In this document: positions 12,601-64,000 of the stretch, in pieces
How the letters are laid out: each line of letters starts with the position of its first letter
How positions within the stretch are numbered: position 1 is the stretch's first letter
Source of the DNA: Pardosa pseudoannulata
Taxonomy: Eukaryota > Arthropoda > Arachnida > Araneae > Lycosidae
Assembly (NCBI GenBank): GCA_032207245.1
Contig: CM063509.1
Location: 9,747,085 to 9,811,084, forward strand
DNA length: 64,000 nucleotides
Reading direction: 5' to 3'
Notes under the pieces: model-generated
Database searches by the model: none
What the model was told of the DNA's origin: nothing
The model's input: only the letters and a program-made list of their open reading frames with translations
Translations under genes and position numbers: made by a program

Positions 12601-14622
12601 ACTTTTGGTTCATTTAAAAAACAACACACATACACATATATGGGGCATATCAGAGAAAGTGTGAAGCCCAAGACAACTAATGTTTTAAGGTATCCATCTA
12701 TGTTGAAAACCTAATTTTTTGCCAAAAATCATAATTTTATTTATTTCTATATTGTAAAATTTCAACTTTTAGGCTTTTAAATCTGTTTTTGTTTTGTCTC
12801 TACGGCATTTTAAAGAGAAGTTACAGCTGTTTAAACATCAGTGACAGCCTTCAAAACAAAACGGAAGTAGCGACTTCGGAACCGGAAGTTGTGAATTTAA
12901 AGCCTTTTTTGGACAAAACTTTTTAAATTTTCATGAAGATTAGTTTAAACATTTTTCTAGTATTTTTGATAATTAGCAACTTGGCAATTAGAAAGTTTTG
13001 AAGCAAGAAAGCGTGGGGAATTTTAAACATGTATTTAAATTTTTTAATAGTTAAAGTTGCTTTCATAAACTTCAAATGCATTTTTCTCAGAACGTTTTTT
13101 TTTAATAAAACGTTGAAATTTAAAATGTGATTTTTCAAAAAGTTCTTAAAATATTTTGTTGAAAATTTTTATGAATGCATTTGATAGTATTTACTAATAA
13201 ATGACCTAAAAGCTTTAAATTTGAATAATTTTTAATGATGTTACACTCATAGTTAGATATAAAGGTAATGAACATTCGTTAAAAATTCAATGTGTATGAT
13301 TTTGAAGGACCAAAATTTTTTACCAAATGTAAATTAAGCAAAGATTTTAGGTGATTCACTAGTCCAGTGTATAAGAAATGAGTTGCATCAAAAATATCGA
13401 AATAATTTAATTTATTAAAAAATTGGACCTTTTGAAAAAACCCAATTTTTTTTTTTACAAAATATTCTTCATTTGTTGGAAATTTTATAAAAACTTCTCC
13501 AGGAATAAATTTTTTAAGTACAATTTTCTATGATAATATAAAAAATAAATCTAAAAATGTAAAAACATGAACTAGTTTCTACGTTTAAAGAAAAAAGTTC
13601 TTTTAACGTAGATGGATACCTTAAAGGTTCTTTCAAAATTTAAAGTATAATTGTGGACAAAAAAGTGAATTGTTTAAATTTTTTTAAATTATTGTATTTC
13701 ATTATTTGAAAGCAGTTTTGCATGTTTTTACATTAGTAAATTTCCTGATCATTTCTGAATAGTTTGAAATAAGTACTATTTGGTAATTAATGTTGAGTGT
13801 TACTTTTCCATTTAATTTTCCTTATACATTTTCAATTGTATATAATTTTTAATTGTTTTCAGAACATTAAATGATATCTTACCTTCTTCTATAGTGACAG
13901 ACAAGGTTAAAAACGTTCAAAGAGCATTAGCTACATTGAGAAATATATTTATGAATCCCATATTATCAATTTTCTTAAGTAATTCTGTCAGTTTTGTATT
14001 TAGTTTAAAGTTGAATTCGTAAACACACTTCTGCAGCATTAATATTTCTACCTATTCTATTTTCATATTTCTCTAATAATCACTTTGCCTTTTAATTTAT
14101 ATGCTCTTTATTCATATAAAATTTCTCACTTGCTACACAAGGTCTCATTAGACCTTGTGTAGCAAAACAGTAGACTGTAACGCTCAAAACCCAGCCAAAC
14201 AAATTTGGTGACCCCTACCACTGGTAGCAGTAATGACCAAAACTGATAATATGCATAAAAAGAAAGGATAATTATGTATAACCTAAGCTTTACATGATGT
14301 GAATAGAAGACTTATCATAATGATTGTGAATGTAAATTACCTATGATTAATATATAAAAGAACTTTATTCAGCATTTTAATATTTTATGACAGTGAAGTT
14401 AATTTTATTTTTTACTATGCAAATTTTTCATATAATTTTGTTCCTTCTAGGCCTGAGGGATTTTCAGCAGATATTGAAAGCCAAGAACAAAGGCAGCGTG
14501 CTTCAAGTGATGCAAGTAGCTCTGGTGATGAGCTTTTTATAAATCCTAACAGGCCCTGTGTAGAGTATTCTGCCTCTGAATCATCAGATGACAGCAGTGA
14601 TAATAATAGTGATCACGAATAG
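6556..14622 (+). CDS. EIF1AD: Probable RNA-binding protein EIF1AD (four coding exons)
   Basis: Coding exons 6556-6642, 10086-10194, 12389-12497 and 14451-14622 join in frame (87+109+109+172 nt) to give 158 codons and a TAG stop, close to the ~165 residues of vertebrate EIF1AD. The N-terminus reads [14 protein letters not shown]. It is followed by the S1-like/eIF1A OB-fold with [28 protein letters not shown] and VVIEPI, and a Ser/Asp-rich acidic tail containing [10 protein letters not shown], all typical of the family. EIF1AD is a nuclear RNA-binding relative of translation factor eIF1A, and its exact role is poorly defined. A pyrimidine-rich acceptor at 6492-6502 suggests a 5'UTR intron. A poly(A) signal lies 22 nt past the stop. 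Introns 1 and 2 carry transposons. Confidence 0.95.
7904..8170 (-). pseudogene. pogo-type transposase C-terminal fragment
   Basis: An 88-residue minus-strand frame reading ...[19 protein letters not shown]..., lying in the distal part of the pogo element next to a second fragment upstream on the same strand. This position and the Lys-rich, compact beta-like sequence fit the C-terminal tail found in many pogo/Tigger proteins. No DDE catalytic triad is visible, so it is a relic. Confidence 0.6.
8357..8551 (-). pseudogene. pogo/Tigger transposase fragment with ILTDTP motif
   Basis: The minus-strand frame begins [20 protein letters not shown] and contains [10 protein letters not shown], followed by a Lys/Glu-rich coiled segment. 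The 'P-x-PKA...RKK..S.ILTDTP.K' pattern is the characteristic tail after the DDE domain of Tigger/CENPB-like transposases. The catalytic domain upstream is missing or decayed. Confidence 0.75.
10086..10194 (+). CDS. EIF1AD: EIF1AD coding exon 2
   Basis: Acceptor TTTATTTCAG precedes 10086 and donor GTAATA follows 10194. The exon encodes [18 protein letters not shown] and then the conserved [16 protein letters not shown], the core of the S1-like eIF1A fold. It ends in phase 1. Confidence 0.93.
10752..10900. repeat. ATGT/ATGTATA minisatellite
   Basis: Tandem repetition of a unit containing GTATGTATGTATAATGTATA with small length variants, in the intron between EIF1AD exons 2 and 3. Confidence 0.85.
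11321..12159 (+). mobile_element. Non-autonomous Helitron, copy A
   Basis: The 5' end is TCCCCTATATAATAATAG. The 3' end is ...GCTACATGCTAG, preceded by a short hairpin (CTTGTCATGTGACAGG). The insertion lies between A (11320) and T (12160), exactly the Helitron A^T target with TC...CTRR ends. It is homologous through most of its length with the copies at 58597-59500 and 39395-39848 (reverse). It carries an open acceptor-preceded segment at 12003-12111 (see findings). It lies within EIF1AD intron 2. Confidence 0.88.
12389..12497 (+). CDS. EIF1AD: EIF1AD coding exon 3
   Basis: Acceptor CTTCATTTTAG precedes 12389 and donor GTATGT starts at 12498, splitting a Trp codon (TG|G) shared with exon 4. 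It encodes [20 protein letters not shown] and continues to ...YFKDQGVW, the end of the OB-fold. Confidence 0.93.
12689..13620. mobile_element. TTAA-flanked DNA element, GGTATCC family copy 1
   Basis: Flanked by TTAA on both sides (12685-12688, 13621-13624), with ends GGTATCCATCTATGTT and reverse-complement GGTATCCATCTACGTT. A second full copy is at 44950-45910. Both contain the block CGGAAGTAGCGACTTCG. There is no transposase frame. The TTAA duplication fits a piggyBac-mobilised non-autonomous element. Confidence 0.85.
14130..14205 (+). repeat. SINE 3' tail fragment with a perfect hairpin
   Basis: 14130-14145 and 14150-14165 form perfect 16-bp arms around a 4-nt loop. The right arm continues into GTAGCAAAACAGTAGACTGT, which is the 3' tail of the tRNA-derived SINE family seen at 60351-60530. 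Only the tail is present. Confidence 0.7.
14451..14622 (+). CDS. EIF1AD: EIF1AD coding exon 4
   Basis: Acceptor TTCCTTCTAG ends at 14450. The first base completes the Trp codon, then [16 protein letters not shown] leads into the acidic Ser/Asp tail with [10 protein letters not shown], and the TAG stop is at 14620-14622. The tail motif is shared with animal EIF1AD. Confidence 0.93.
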
Positions 14623-14644
14623 AGGCTGCTTGCATATATTTGTA

Positions 14645-14650
14645 AATAAA
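14645..14650 (+). promoter_or_regulatory. EIF1AD: EIF1AD polyadenylation signal AATAAA
   Basis: A canonical hexamer 22 nt after the stop codon, followed within 30 nt by a T-rich stretch. It places the end of the transcript before the pogo element that starts near 14734. Confidence 0.75.
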
Positions 14651-14733
14651 TATCTTGTACAAAGGTTTTTTCTACTTGTGTGTTCCAACAGACTCAATTT
14701 TTGCAATAATCTTTGCAAGTATAGAGTCTAATA

Positions 14734-16459
14734 GGGTAAAATGGGTATGAAAAACATGATTTTTCATTTAGCACTCTTTTTCATTTAAAATAAAACTATA
14801 AACAGGAAATTTTTTGCATGTATTCATGCAATGGGTTTATTATCATTATTGTTAAAATAGTTTTATAGGTTTTTTAAAATTGCAAATTTAGAATTTTTTA
14901 CTTCTTTTTCAAATCCATTTTATCCCAGGGGTGGGGTAAAATGGGTATTGATTAAAAAATGCTATTAATTATGCAAAATTTAATGGAAACTTTTTTTCAG
15001 TTACAAACCCATTTACATGTGATATAATTACAATTTATATTGGAAAACAGTAATGGCCACTGTTATTAAGTTGAGGTACATTCTGCCACCTTAGAAACAG
15101 TCATTACTTCACCAGCTTTAGTTTGCACCCACTTTCTTTTTCGTCTGGTATTTTTTAAGGCTTTTTTTCCCTTTACAACTGCAGTGGGGATATTTTTGTA
15201 AGACTGGCCTGTTTTAAATTCTTATATGGAGAAGAAATGGCAAAATTCGAAGTGGTTAAATGGTAAGTTTGCTTAGAAAGAGCTTCTATAGTAGCTGTTG
15301 TTGAAGCTTGTGCAACCCTGTATACTGTTATTTCTCCATGTTTTTGAGTTAACACTATTTTGTGGTTAGCAGCCTTTTTCCTTCACAGTATCAAATAGCT
15401 GTTTCAGCAGGTTAGGGAATGTCGTTTTGAACACTTTTTGAAGACAGCTCTCCGTGCACCACATCTTCAGGATTTTACTCTAGGCACACTTCATAGAGGC
15501 AAATACTTTGGCATCCAAAGGTTACAGGGCATGGCTTGATTTTGATGGAAGGTAGTGAATGGTGATTCTATTGTCCATTGCTTGTATTGCTTTTTTACTG
15601 TCTTATATGTTAACACTAAATCTACCAAGAGGAGTCAAATGACCCCATTTTTCGTTATTTTTGCCCTTATAAAAAATGTCTGGTAGTTTTAGTGTTAAGT
15701 GGCCCTTGAATATCAAAAGAATGGGTTTTTCCAGGTGCTCTACTTGTTTTAGAAAATGTCCCATCCAAGATTCAAACATTGTATCATGCATCCACCCTAA
15801 CTCTGTTCAGCCATATAATTCAATAGGTGGTCCACCCTTGGTCCAACTTTCATATAAATTTAGACTTTTGTACACAGTGGAAGGTGGAAAAAAAAATTCC
15901 AGTTGCAGATGTACAAAACAGCTATGTAAACACATGTATTTTTAGGCTTACAAGCTCAATTTTACTATTGTATTAACTTACTCTATATCACAGCAAATAG
16001 TTTTTAAAAAATACTGTAATATTATTTACACTAAAATTAAAAGGCTGGTTTAAGTCATTACATCTAAATATTGAGAATTTTATGATAAATTGTTAAGCCT
16101 AACTGATACCCTTTTCCCCCCATCATACAACACATTAAACATAAAATATTTAAAATATTTCTTGTCTGTTTTTGAAAAACTGTTGTTCAGAAACCTATCC
16201 AGTTGATTATTATAAAAATATGGACAATAAAAGAAATAAAATATTGCTTTTTTGAAAGTTTTTAAGACCTTAATAAAAAGAAGAATGTATTCCCGACTTG
16301 CAAAAAAGACAATTTATGTTGACAAATGCAAAATATAAAACTTCTTAAGGAAAATAAATGTTGCCACATATGTCTAAAAATATATTACAAAGATAAAATA
16401 TAATTGTTAAAAGTTATGATGTCTTTTGTAAATTTTAAAAAATATTCATTTTACCCCAC
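14734..16459 (-). mobile_element. Degenerate pogo/Tigger-like transposon with transposase relic
   Basis: The left end is GGGTAAAATGGGTATG after a TA, and the reverse-complemented right end is GTGGGGTAAAATGAAT. An extra internal GGGGTAAAATGGGTA copy lies near 14935. On the minus strand the region 15600-15173 reads a decayed DDE transposase: SSHAL, a nonsense TAA, then PLDAKVFASMKCA, the classic end of the Tigger DDE domain (HALQPLDVGVF). A frame at 15355-15173 continues it. Stops and frameshifts make it non-functional. Confidence 0.85.
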
Positions 16460-16464
16460 CAGAC

Positions 16465-16501
16465 AATTAGATAACAAGATTGATAATCTTGTTATCTAAT
16501 T
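16465..16501. repeat. Perfect hairpin, 17-bp arms, 3-nt loop
   Basis: AATTAGATAACAAGATT at 16465-16481 is perfectly repeated in reverse complement at 16485-16501 around GAT. It lies a few bases past the end of the pogo copy. It is not a known terminator or RNA gene. Confidence 0.9.
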
Positions 16502-17045
16502 AATGGCCAATTATTTGCTACTTTAGAGTAGAAGTTTCCAACCCTTATCCTAATTAGCCTTCCTGAAAATATTTTTTCCCTCCTAATATCTTATGTATTA
16601 TTAAATAGTAATATTAGACATTTATTAGGTTATCACCACATAATTTCTAATATATGTAAAATTAGGCATGCTTTAAATAATAAAAACTTTTTAATGCTAT
16701 AAAAAATGGCTACAATTAATAGAATAGTTAAAAATTTTCTGTTATGTTATAACTGAGTGCTTTATAATTATTTACACATATGGTACATAAAAGCATCAGC
16801 TGTAGGTGATATTAGCCAGAAACTTCTTTTCGGTCTGCTAAAACTGACATATGCCAAGAGGTTTTGATTTAACGAATATGTGATAAGTAGCTATTATAAC
16901 TAGGGTAAAATTTATAAAGAGGCTTACATTCTATTTTACAGTGTGGAAATGAATTTTTTATTTATTTATTTTGGTCTTTGCCTTGCCAAATGTCCATGCT
17001 TACCAGGTTTGAAACTGCTGCCGTAAATGGTCATTTATTTGCTTA

Positions 17046-17101
17046 TTTTGGTTGTGCTACTACCATACTTTAGAGCGTATATGGTAGTAGCACAACCAAA
17101 A
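17046..17101. repeat. Perfect hairpin, 22-bp arms, 12-nt loop
   Basis: 17046-17067 (TTTTGGTTGTGCTACTACCA...) is matched perfectly in reverse complement by 17080-17101. I found no homologous element elsewhere in the window. Confidence 0.9.
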
Positions 17102-17171
17102 TTTCTGTCTTGGAGGGACAGAACTACATTTAGTTGAGAACTCTTCAGATTGAGAAGACCATTTGATTTAA

Positions 17172-17468
17172 CCTTTTGTACTCCGTTGTTGCCATATTTG
17201 CGCCATTAAAATGCTAACATTAAATCAACTGTTGCTACTACAGCGACACGGTGAACCTACTCAATAATGATTACTATACTCTATTTTATGCGACTCCATT
17301 TTTCTTTTACATGCTCCATTTTGTGTCGCCGTAGCCGCGACATTGAGCCTACTTAATAATGATCACTATACTCCATTTTTCTTTTACATCACAGGTATGT
17401 ACTTATAAGTAATATAGAGCTGGAGTTATTGGTATCCTCTATGAGTTAATAGGCTGGAGTGCAAAGAG
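17172..17468. mobile_element. piggyBac-type MITE flanked by TTAA
   Basis: Flanked by TTAA at 17168-17171 and 17469-17472. Ends are CCTTTTGTACTCCGTTG and, reverse-complemented, CTCTTTGCACTCCAG. The compact copy at 37814-37887 has the same type of end (CCCTTTGCACTTCGTTG). Confidence 0.75.
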
Positions 17469-18077
17469 TTAACATTTTTGTATCCAAAGCTCTCTATCTT
17501 TTTAAAATCTAAGCAAAAGATTTTATAAGTTCACTTAGTTGTCTGAAAGTTTTGAATATCACTTTATTGTAAAACAAACTGATAAAGCAAGGCTATACAT
17601 ACCATTTTAGTATTTTTTTTAAGCTAGGAAAAAATATTGCTCTGGGAAATAATTCCCTTAGAGTTGTCTGAACAATCTGAGATTAATCTTGATAAAAATG
17701 GCTTGGTAAAGTGAGACTATGCATATGACTTCGACCATTTTTTAAAAAATCTCCTACTATAATTTATTTTTCACTAAAAAAGATAAAAATTAAAATATTG
17801 AAATATTTAAAAATAAAATTTTAATTGAGTATGCTGTTTTAAAAAAATTTATATCTGAAAATGTATTTTAATTTCACTGTTAAAATGCAATACAGCAAAT
17901 TCCAGAATTTTCTGGGTGGAGGGTTTGCTGCCTTTTGGTTATAATTCTGACTCTGGGCAAGAGATTGTAATTTCACTTACAGTTGTCTGAAAGTTTTGAT
18001 ACATAATGAATAAAGGCAGACTATACATGCTACTTTAATTACAGCTATCCATGGGAGTAAATCATTATTAACACCAT

Positions 18078-18623
18078 CAGGGCCTGATTATTGCACAGGC
18101 ACTTGGGGCACGTGCGCTGGGAAGAAAAATTTAGTCGAGTGCTTGAAATATTGCAAACATACACTACCATCGTTAATTTTTAATAAATTATTATACAAGG
18201 TAATTGTGTTTGTGATAAACTCTATTATTTCCTATTTAGTTTTACTGTTATTTACCTGATAATTAATTTCCTCAACGAAACTAGTGCTCTTTTTATCCTA
18301 TGGGTTATTGCACATTAGCAACATACTACTATAAACCGTTAAATCATCTCATCAATTTAAATTAATTATAATTCTATTATTATTTATTTTCTGCACCGCA
18401 GAGCTTGTGAGTGTGACAAGGTAAAAATAAAAAAAGTGGTTCAATCTAGGTCTTTAAAAGGCCTTAATTTTTAGCATGGCTAAACAGAGATAATAATGAT
18501 TACGTAAAATGAAAATTTGGTGTTTTTGGTTATGATAACTTGTTGCTATAAATTTGCATGGGGGGTGGAGGGCACAAAAATTGGATTGTGCCCTGGGCAC
18601 AAAAGTATCTTAGTCAAGCCCTG
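18078..18623. mobile_element. hAT-like non-autonomous element
   Basis: Ends CAGGGCCTGATTATTG and, reverse-complemented, CAGGGCTTGACTAAG. The flanks are AACACCAT on the left and GATACCAT on the right, matching at 6 of 8 positions as expected for an aged 8-bp hAT target duplication. Internal matching words (GGGCAC near both ends) suggest longer inverted ends. No ORF. Confidence 0.75.
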
Positions 18624-19267
18624 GATACCATAGTTAAGGTATTGATTAGTTTCCTTCCTCATTTTTATGGGCAAAGAATCATAACTAAAGAAAGTTGCGT
18701 ATTTGTATCTCTATTGCTAACAAGATAATCAGTCATACCTGTTTTTAAAAAAATATGTTTAATTTTTTTTTAAACTTTTATTATTTTTTAATTATTTTAA
18801 TTTTAGTAAATGATTGTTTAGAAAGTTGAAAATAAAGATAAAATTTTAACTCTTAGTGGAGGGAACTTGAATCCCCTTAGTAGGAGTTTATGTTAAAAAT
18901 GTAAATGTTCTCCCATCCTCTTGTGGTCAAGGTAATTGATTATATGGAGTAACTAACGGTGTGAAATCCATCACTTTTTACCTCCAAATGAAAAAAATCA
19001 AATCATAATTTGGAGCTCTTTTAAATTAATGTGTATTTTTACACTGCTAGATATTTTGTAGAATCCAATATTTTGACATTGAACCCTGATCTGATTTTTT
19101 TCAATTCATAGTCAATAATGAGCATGAAATGTAGAAAACAAATAAAAGTGAATAAAATGAAAACGATGGAAAGCAATTTATTCATTAAAATTATAATTAT
19201 TTAATTTCCTTTTTGTTAAAAAAAGCGATAGTGATTTACATCGATTTTGAAGAATATTTTCATTTTC

Positions 19268-19415
19268 TTATGTCCAGAAATTGGGTGGCAACATCAAGAC
19301 AGTTCTAGGACTTAGAAGAATTTCTTGCCACTTGATATTTTCAGGCATCAAATGGTAGTCGTCCTCTAGAGGCAGCACATACCTTCCCACCGGCCACAGG
19401 CAGTAATGCAGGAAC
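19268..19415 (-). CDS. Unassigned coding-like terminal exon
   Basis: The minus strand has a good acceptor (TGTGTCGACAG before 19415) followed by an open segment ending TAA at 19268. It reads FLHYCLWPVGRYVLPLEDDY and continues ...PENIKWQEILLSP..., ending LPPNFWT. The residue composition is protein-like and codon use is GC-richer than the surroundings. I do not recognise the family. It starts in phase 2 (needs two bases from an upstream exon) and lies 0.7 kb downstream of the ankyrin gene's stop on the same strand. It could be an alternative terminal exon, an exon of another gene or a gene relic. Confidence 0.35.
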
Positions 19416-20121
19416 CTGTCGACACAAGCACAGGTTGTGGCGAACACAGATGAACAGCATTTTATAACATGTGCATGCAGATTTAAAAAAGAAAAATAAT
19501 TGGCACAATGTTTTCTTTGCATTTTATACAGTATGGAATTTGAAATGGCGTATGTATGGCAGGCTGATTATGATTTTAAATTTCATAAAATAAAAGGGTT
19601 AGCATGCTTTAATGATTAATAAAAAAACAAAGAAGGCTCATTGAGGAAGTCTGGCCCTTTTCACTTGAAGATTAGATACAAAAACGTACAGGAAGCAATA
19701 GTTCCAAAAACATTTTATCAGTACTGTAAAACTAATTTCCAATTAATGAAAAACTATATAGAAGAAGAGTTTGAATAAAGTGAAATAAAACATTGTTGGT
19801 TAGAAAGTAATTTAAAAGGGGATACTAAATAAATTTATCTGGAAAAGAAATTGATTTTGAATGGAATTAGCTGTGTAAATCAGCTTTCTCTGTCTACTCC
19901 GTATAATATCTAATTAAAAACATGTTTATCTTTAAAAGTGGTACATGAGTTATTAGCAAGTATGTACAAAATGTCGAAAAAAAAAGGAATGCGATCATGA
20001 CGTACAAAATAGGAACTGAACATATAAAAGGTTATCACACATTTCTCTAACTAAAAATAACTAATCACCTTGCATTTATGATTATGTTTCAAATCATAAA
20101 GACAATGCGTGCAGCTACTAT

Positions 20122-63243
<43,122 letters not shown>

Positions 63244-63322
63244 CTAGAAGGATAAAAGAGAAACACTCATGAATGTTTCGCAAATCTTCCAAAGAATAAG
63301 GCTAATGTACTACATTTCCCTC

Positions 63323-63485
63323 CAATGATGGGCAAATGGGTACAGCGCTATTCTAACAGTTCCCGGAGTTCGTGGGTTCGAATGCCATGTTCATAACCGT
63401 TTAGAATGAGATTTAAGAAATACCTCCCGGTCTCCTTATTCCTAGTGTTGCACAAAAGTAAACCTTTGTTCTCGAACCAACCATC
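63323..63485 (+). mobile_element. tRNA-derived SINE, diverged copy
   Basis: CAATGATGGGCAAATGGGTA (A-box region) and GAGTTCGTGGGTTCGAATGC (B box), then AGAATGAGATTTAAGAAATA, CCTCCCGGTCTCCTTATTCC and GTGTTGCACAAAAGTAAACC. A short deletion after the B box distinguishes it from the 60351 copy. Confidence 0.82.
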
Positions 63486-64000
63486 CTTTCAGGACTCTTG
63501 AGGAGTTAAAAAAATGCAAAGAAATTAACTTTATCGGCAATTTAAAAAAAATGCTTAAGAAAAGTTTTCTAATAGAGTTTTTGCCCTCTGGCTATGAAAG
63601 CAGTTTATGTTCTAGCTATGATCGACCATAATGAAAAGAAAAGATTAGAAAATACAAATTAATTTAGAACCAGAAGTTACGTACAAACAAACCTATGCAT
63701 TTTTAATGTATGGAATTTACGGAAAAACATACATAGTGAAAAAACTTTTTAACCGCTTGAGTGCTGAAGAGTTTTCTTATATATATGCTAATAGCGCGAA
63801 ATGAAATGATTTAGTCATTTTTTTGGAGAACAATAGAAATGGTTATAATGAACACTAATTACTATGTAACAAGTCATTTTTACCAACAAAAATATTCTTT
63901 ATTCTCACTTATGACAAGAATGTTTTGCTGAACAAATTCCACGAATTCCTTTTTGTACATAGAGCGCAAATTAAGTTGGATCGTGTCATTCCATTACCAT
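63486..64000. other. Right edge, intron of the ankyrin gene
   Basis: AT-rich; no exon, repeat or RNA gene recognised. Confidence 0.4.

Larger units (their letters stand above)
16502..20121. other. Intergenic region between EIF1AD/pogo and the ankyrin gene
   Basis: Besides the hairpin at 17046-17101, a TTAA MITE at 17172-17468, a hAT-like element at 18078-18623 and the coding-like segment 19268-19415, this is AT-rich DNA without a recognisable gene. The 3'UTR of the ankyrin gene should start at 20121. No AATAAA is evident close by on the minus strand; the nearest clear one is near 19178-19183. Confidence 0.5.

Overview
This is a eukaryotic nuclear window. It is strongly AT-rich, its genes are split by introns with GT/AG junctions, it has long AT and GT microsatellites, and DNA transposons are abundant. 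The intron-rich genes, a FAM166/CIMIP2 (ciliary doublet inner protein) gene and the transposon mix (piggyBac, pogo/Tigger, Tc1, mariner, hAT, Helitron, tRNA-derived SINE) indicate a metazoan, most likely an arthropod. A chelicerate is possible, but I cannot prove it from this sequence.

Three host genes can be supported. (1) EIF1AD, plus strand, 6556-14622: four coding exons with consistent phases, 158 codons, complete. (2) A large ankyrin-repeat protein gene, minus strand, from the right edge (its 5' end lies outside the window) down to a stop at 20122. Nine exons are visible: ankyrin repeats in 63243-56581, a GC-rich basic exon at 55313-54974, a 911-nt acidic, Ser/Pro/Cys-rich exon at 51646-50736, a Tyr/Glu/Lys-rich exon at 44295-44105, and two C-terminal exons at 21934-21814 and 20702-20122. 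A phase mismatch shows that at least one exon is missing between 44105 and 21934, or that the last two exons belong to another gene. (3) A CIMIP2/FAM166-family gene, plus strand, 31754-38733: four exons seen, first exon not found. It lies on the opposite strand inside the large 44105-21934 gap, so it is nested in the ankyrin gene if that gene is one unit. A further coding-looking minus-strand segment at 19415-19268 is unassigned.

Layout: 1-6500 is low-complexity and repeat DNA, with a perfect 52-bp palindrome and a ~1.3-kb inverted array of ~200-bp units. 6.5-14.6 kb is EIF1AD; intron 1 holds a pogo element inside a piggyBac copy and intron 2 holds a Helitron. 14.7-20 kb is a degenerate pogo copy and other repeats. 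20.1 kb to the right edge is the ankyrin gene, whose introns hold most of the mobile DNA. The 22-38 kb stretch is dense with five MITE families, often adjacent or nested. The 43-62 kb stretch holds three hAT elements with 8-bp target duplications, a second piggyBac type, a Tigger copy with a DNA-binding ORF, a Tc1 relic, a mariner with ~70-bp inverted ends and two further pogo/Helitron copies.

Most striking: a Helitron family (three copies) with canonical TC/CTAG ends and A^T insertion sites that carries a conserved acceptor-like site and ~22-codon open segment; the inverted satellite array; a cluster of perfect hairpins suggesting template-switch events; a Cys-rich CIMIP2 protein encoded inside another gene; and an undescribed-looking tRNA-derived SINE family.
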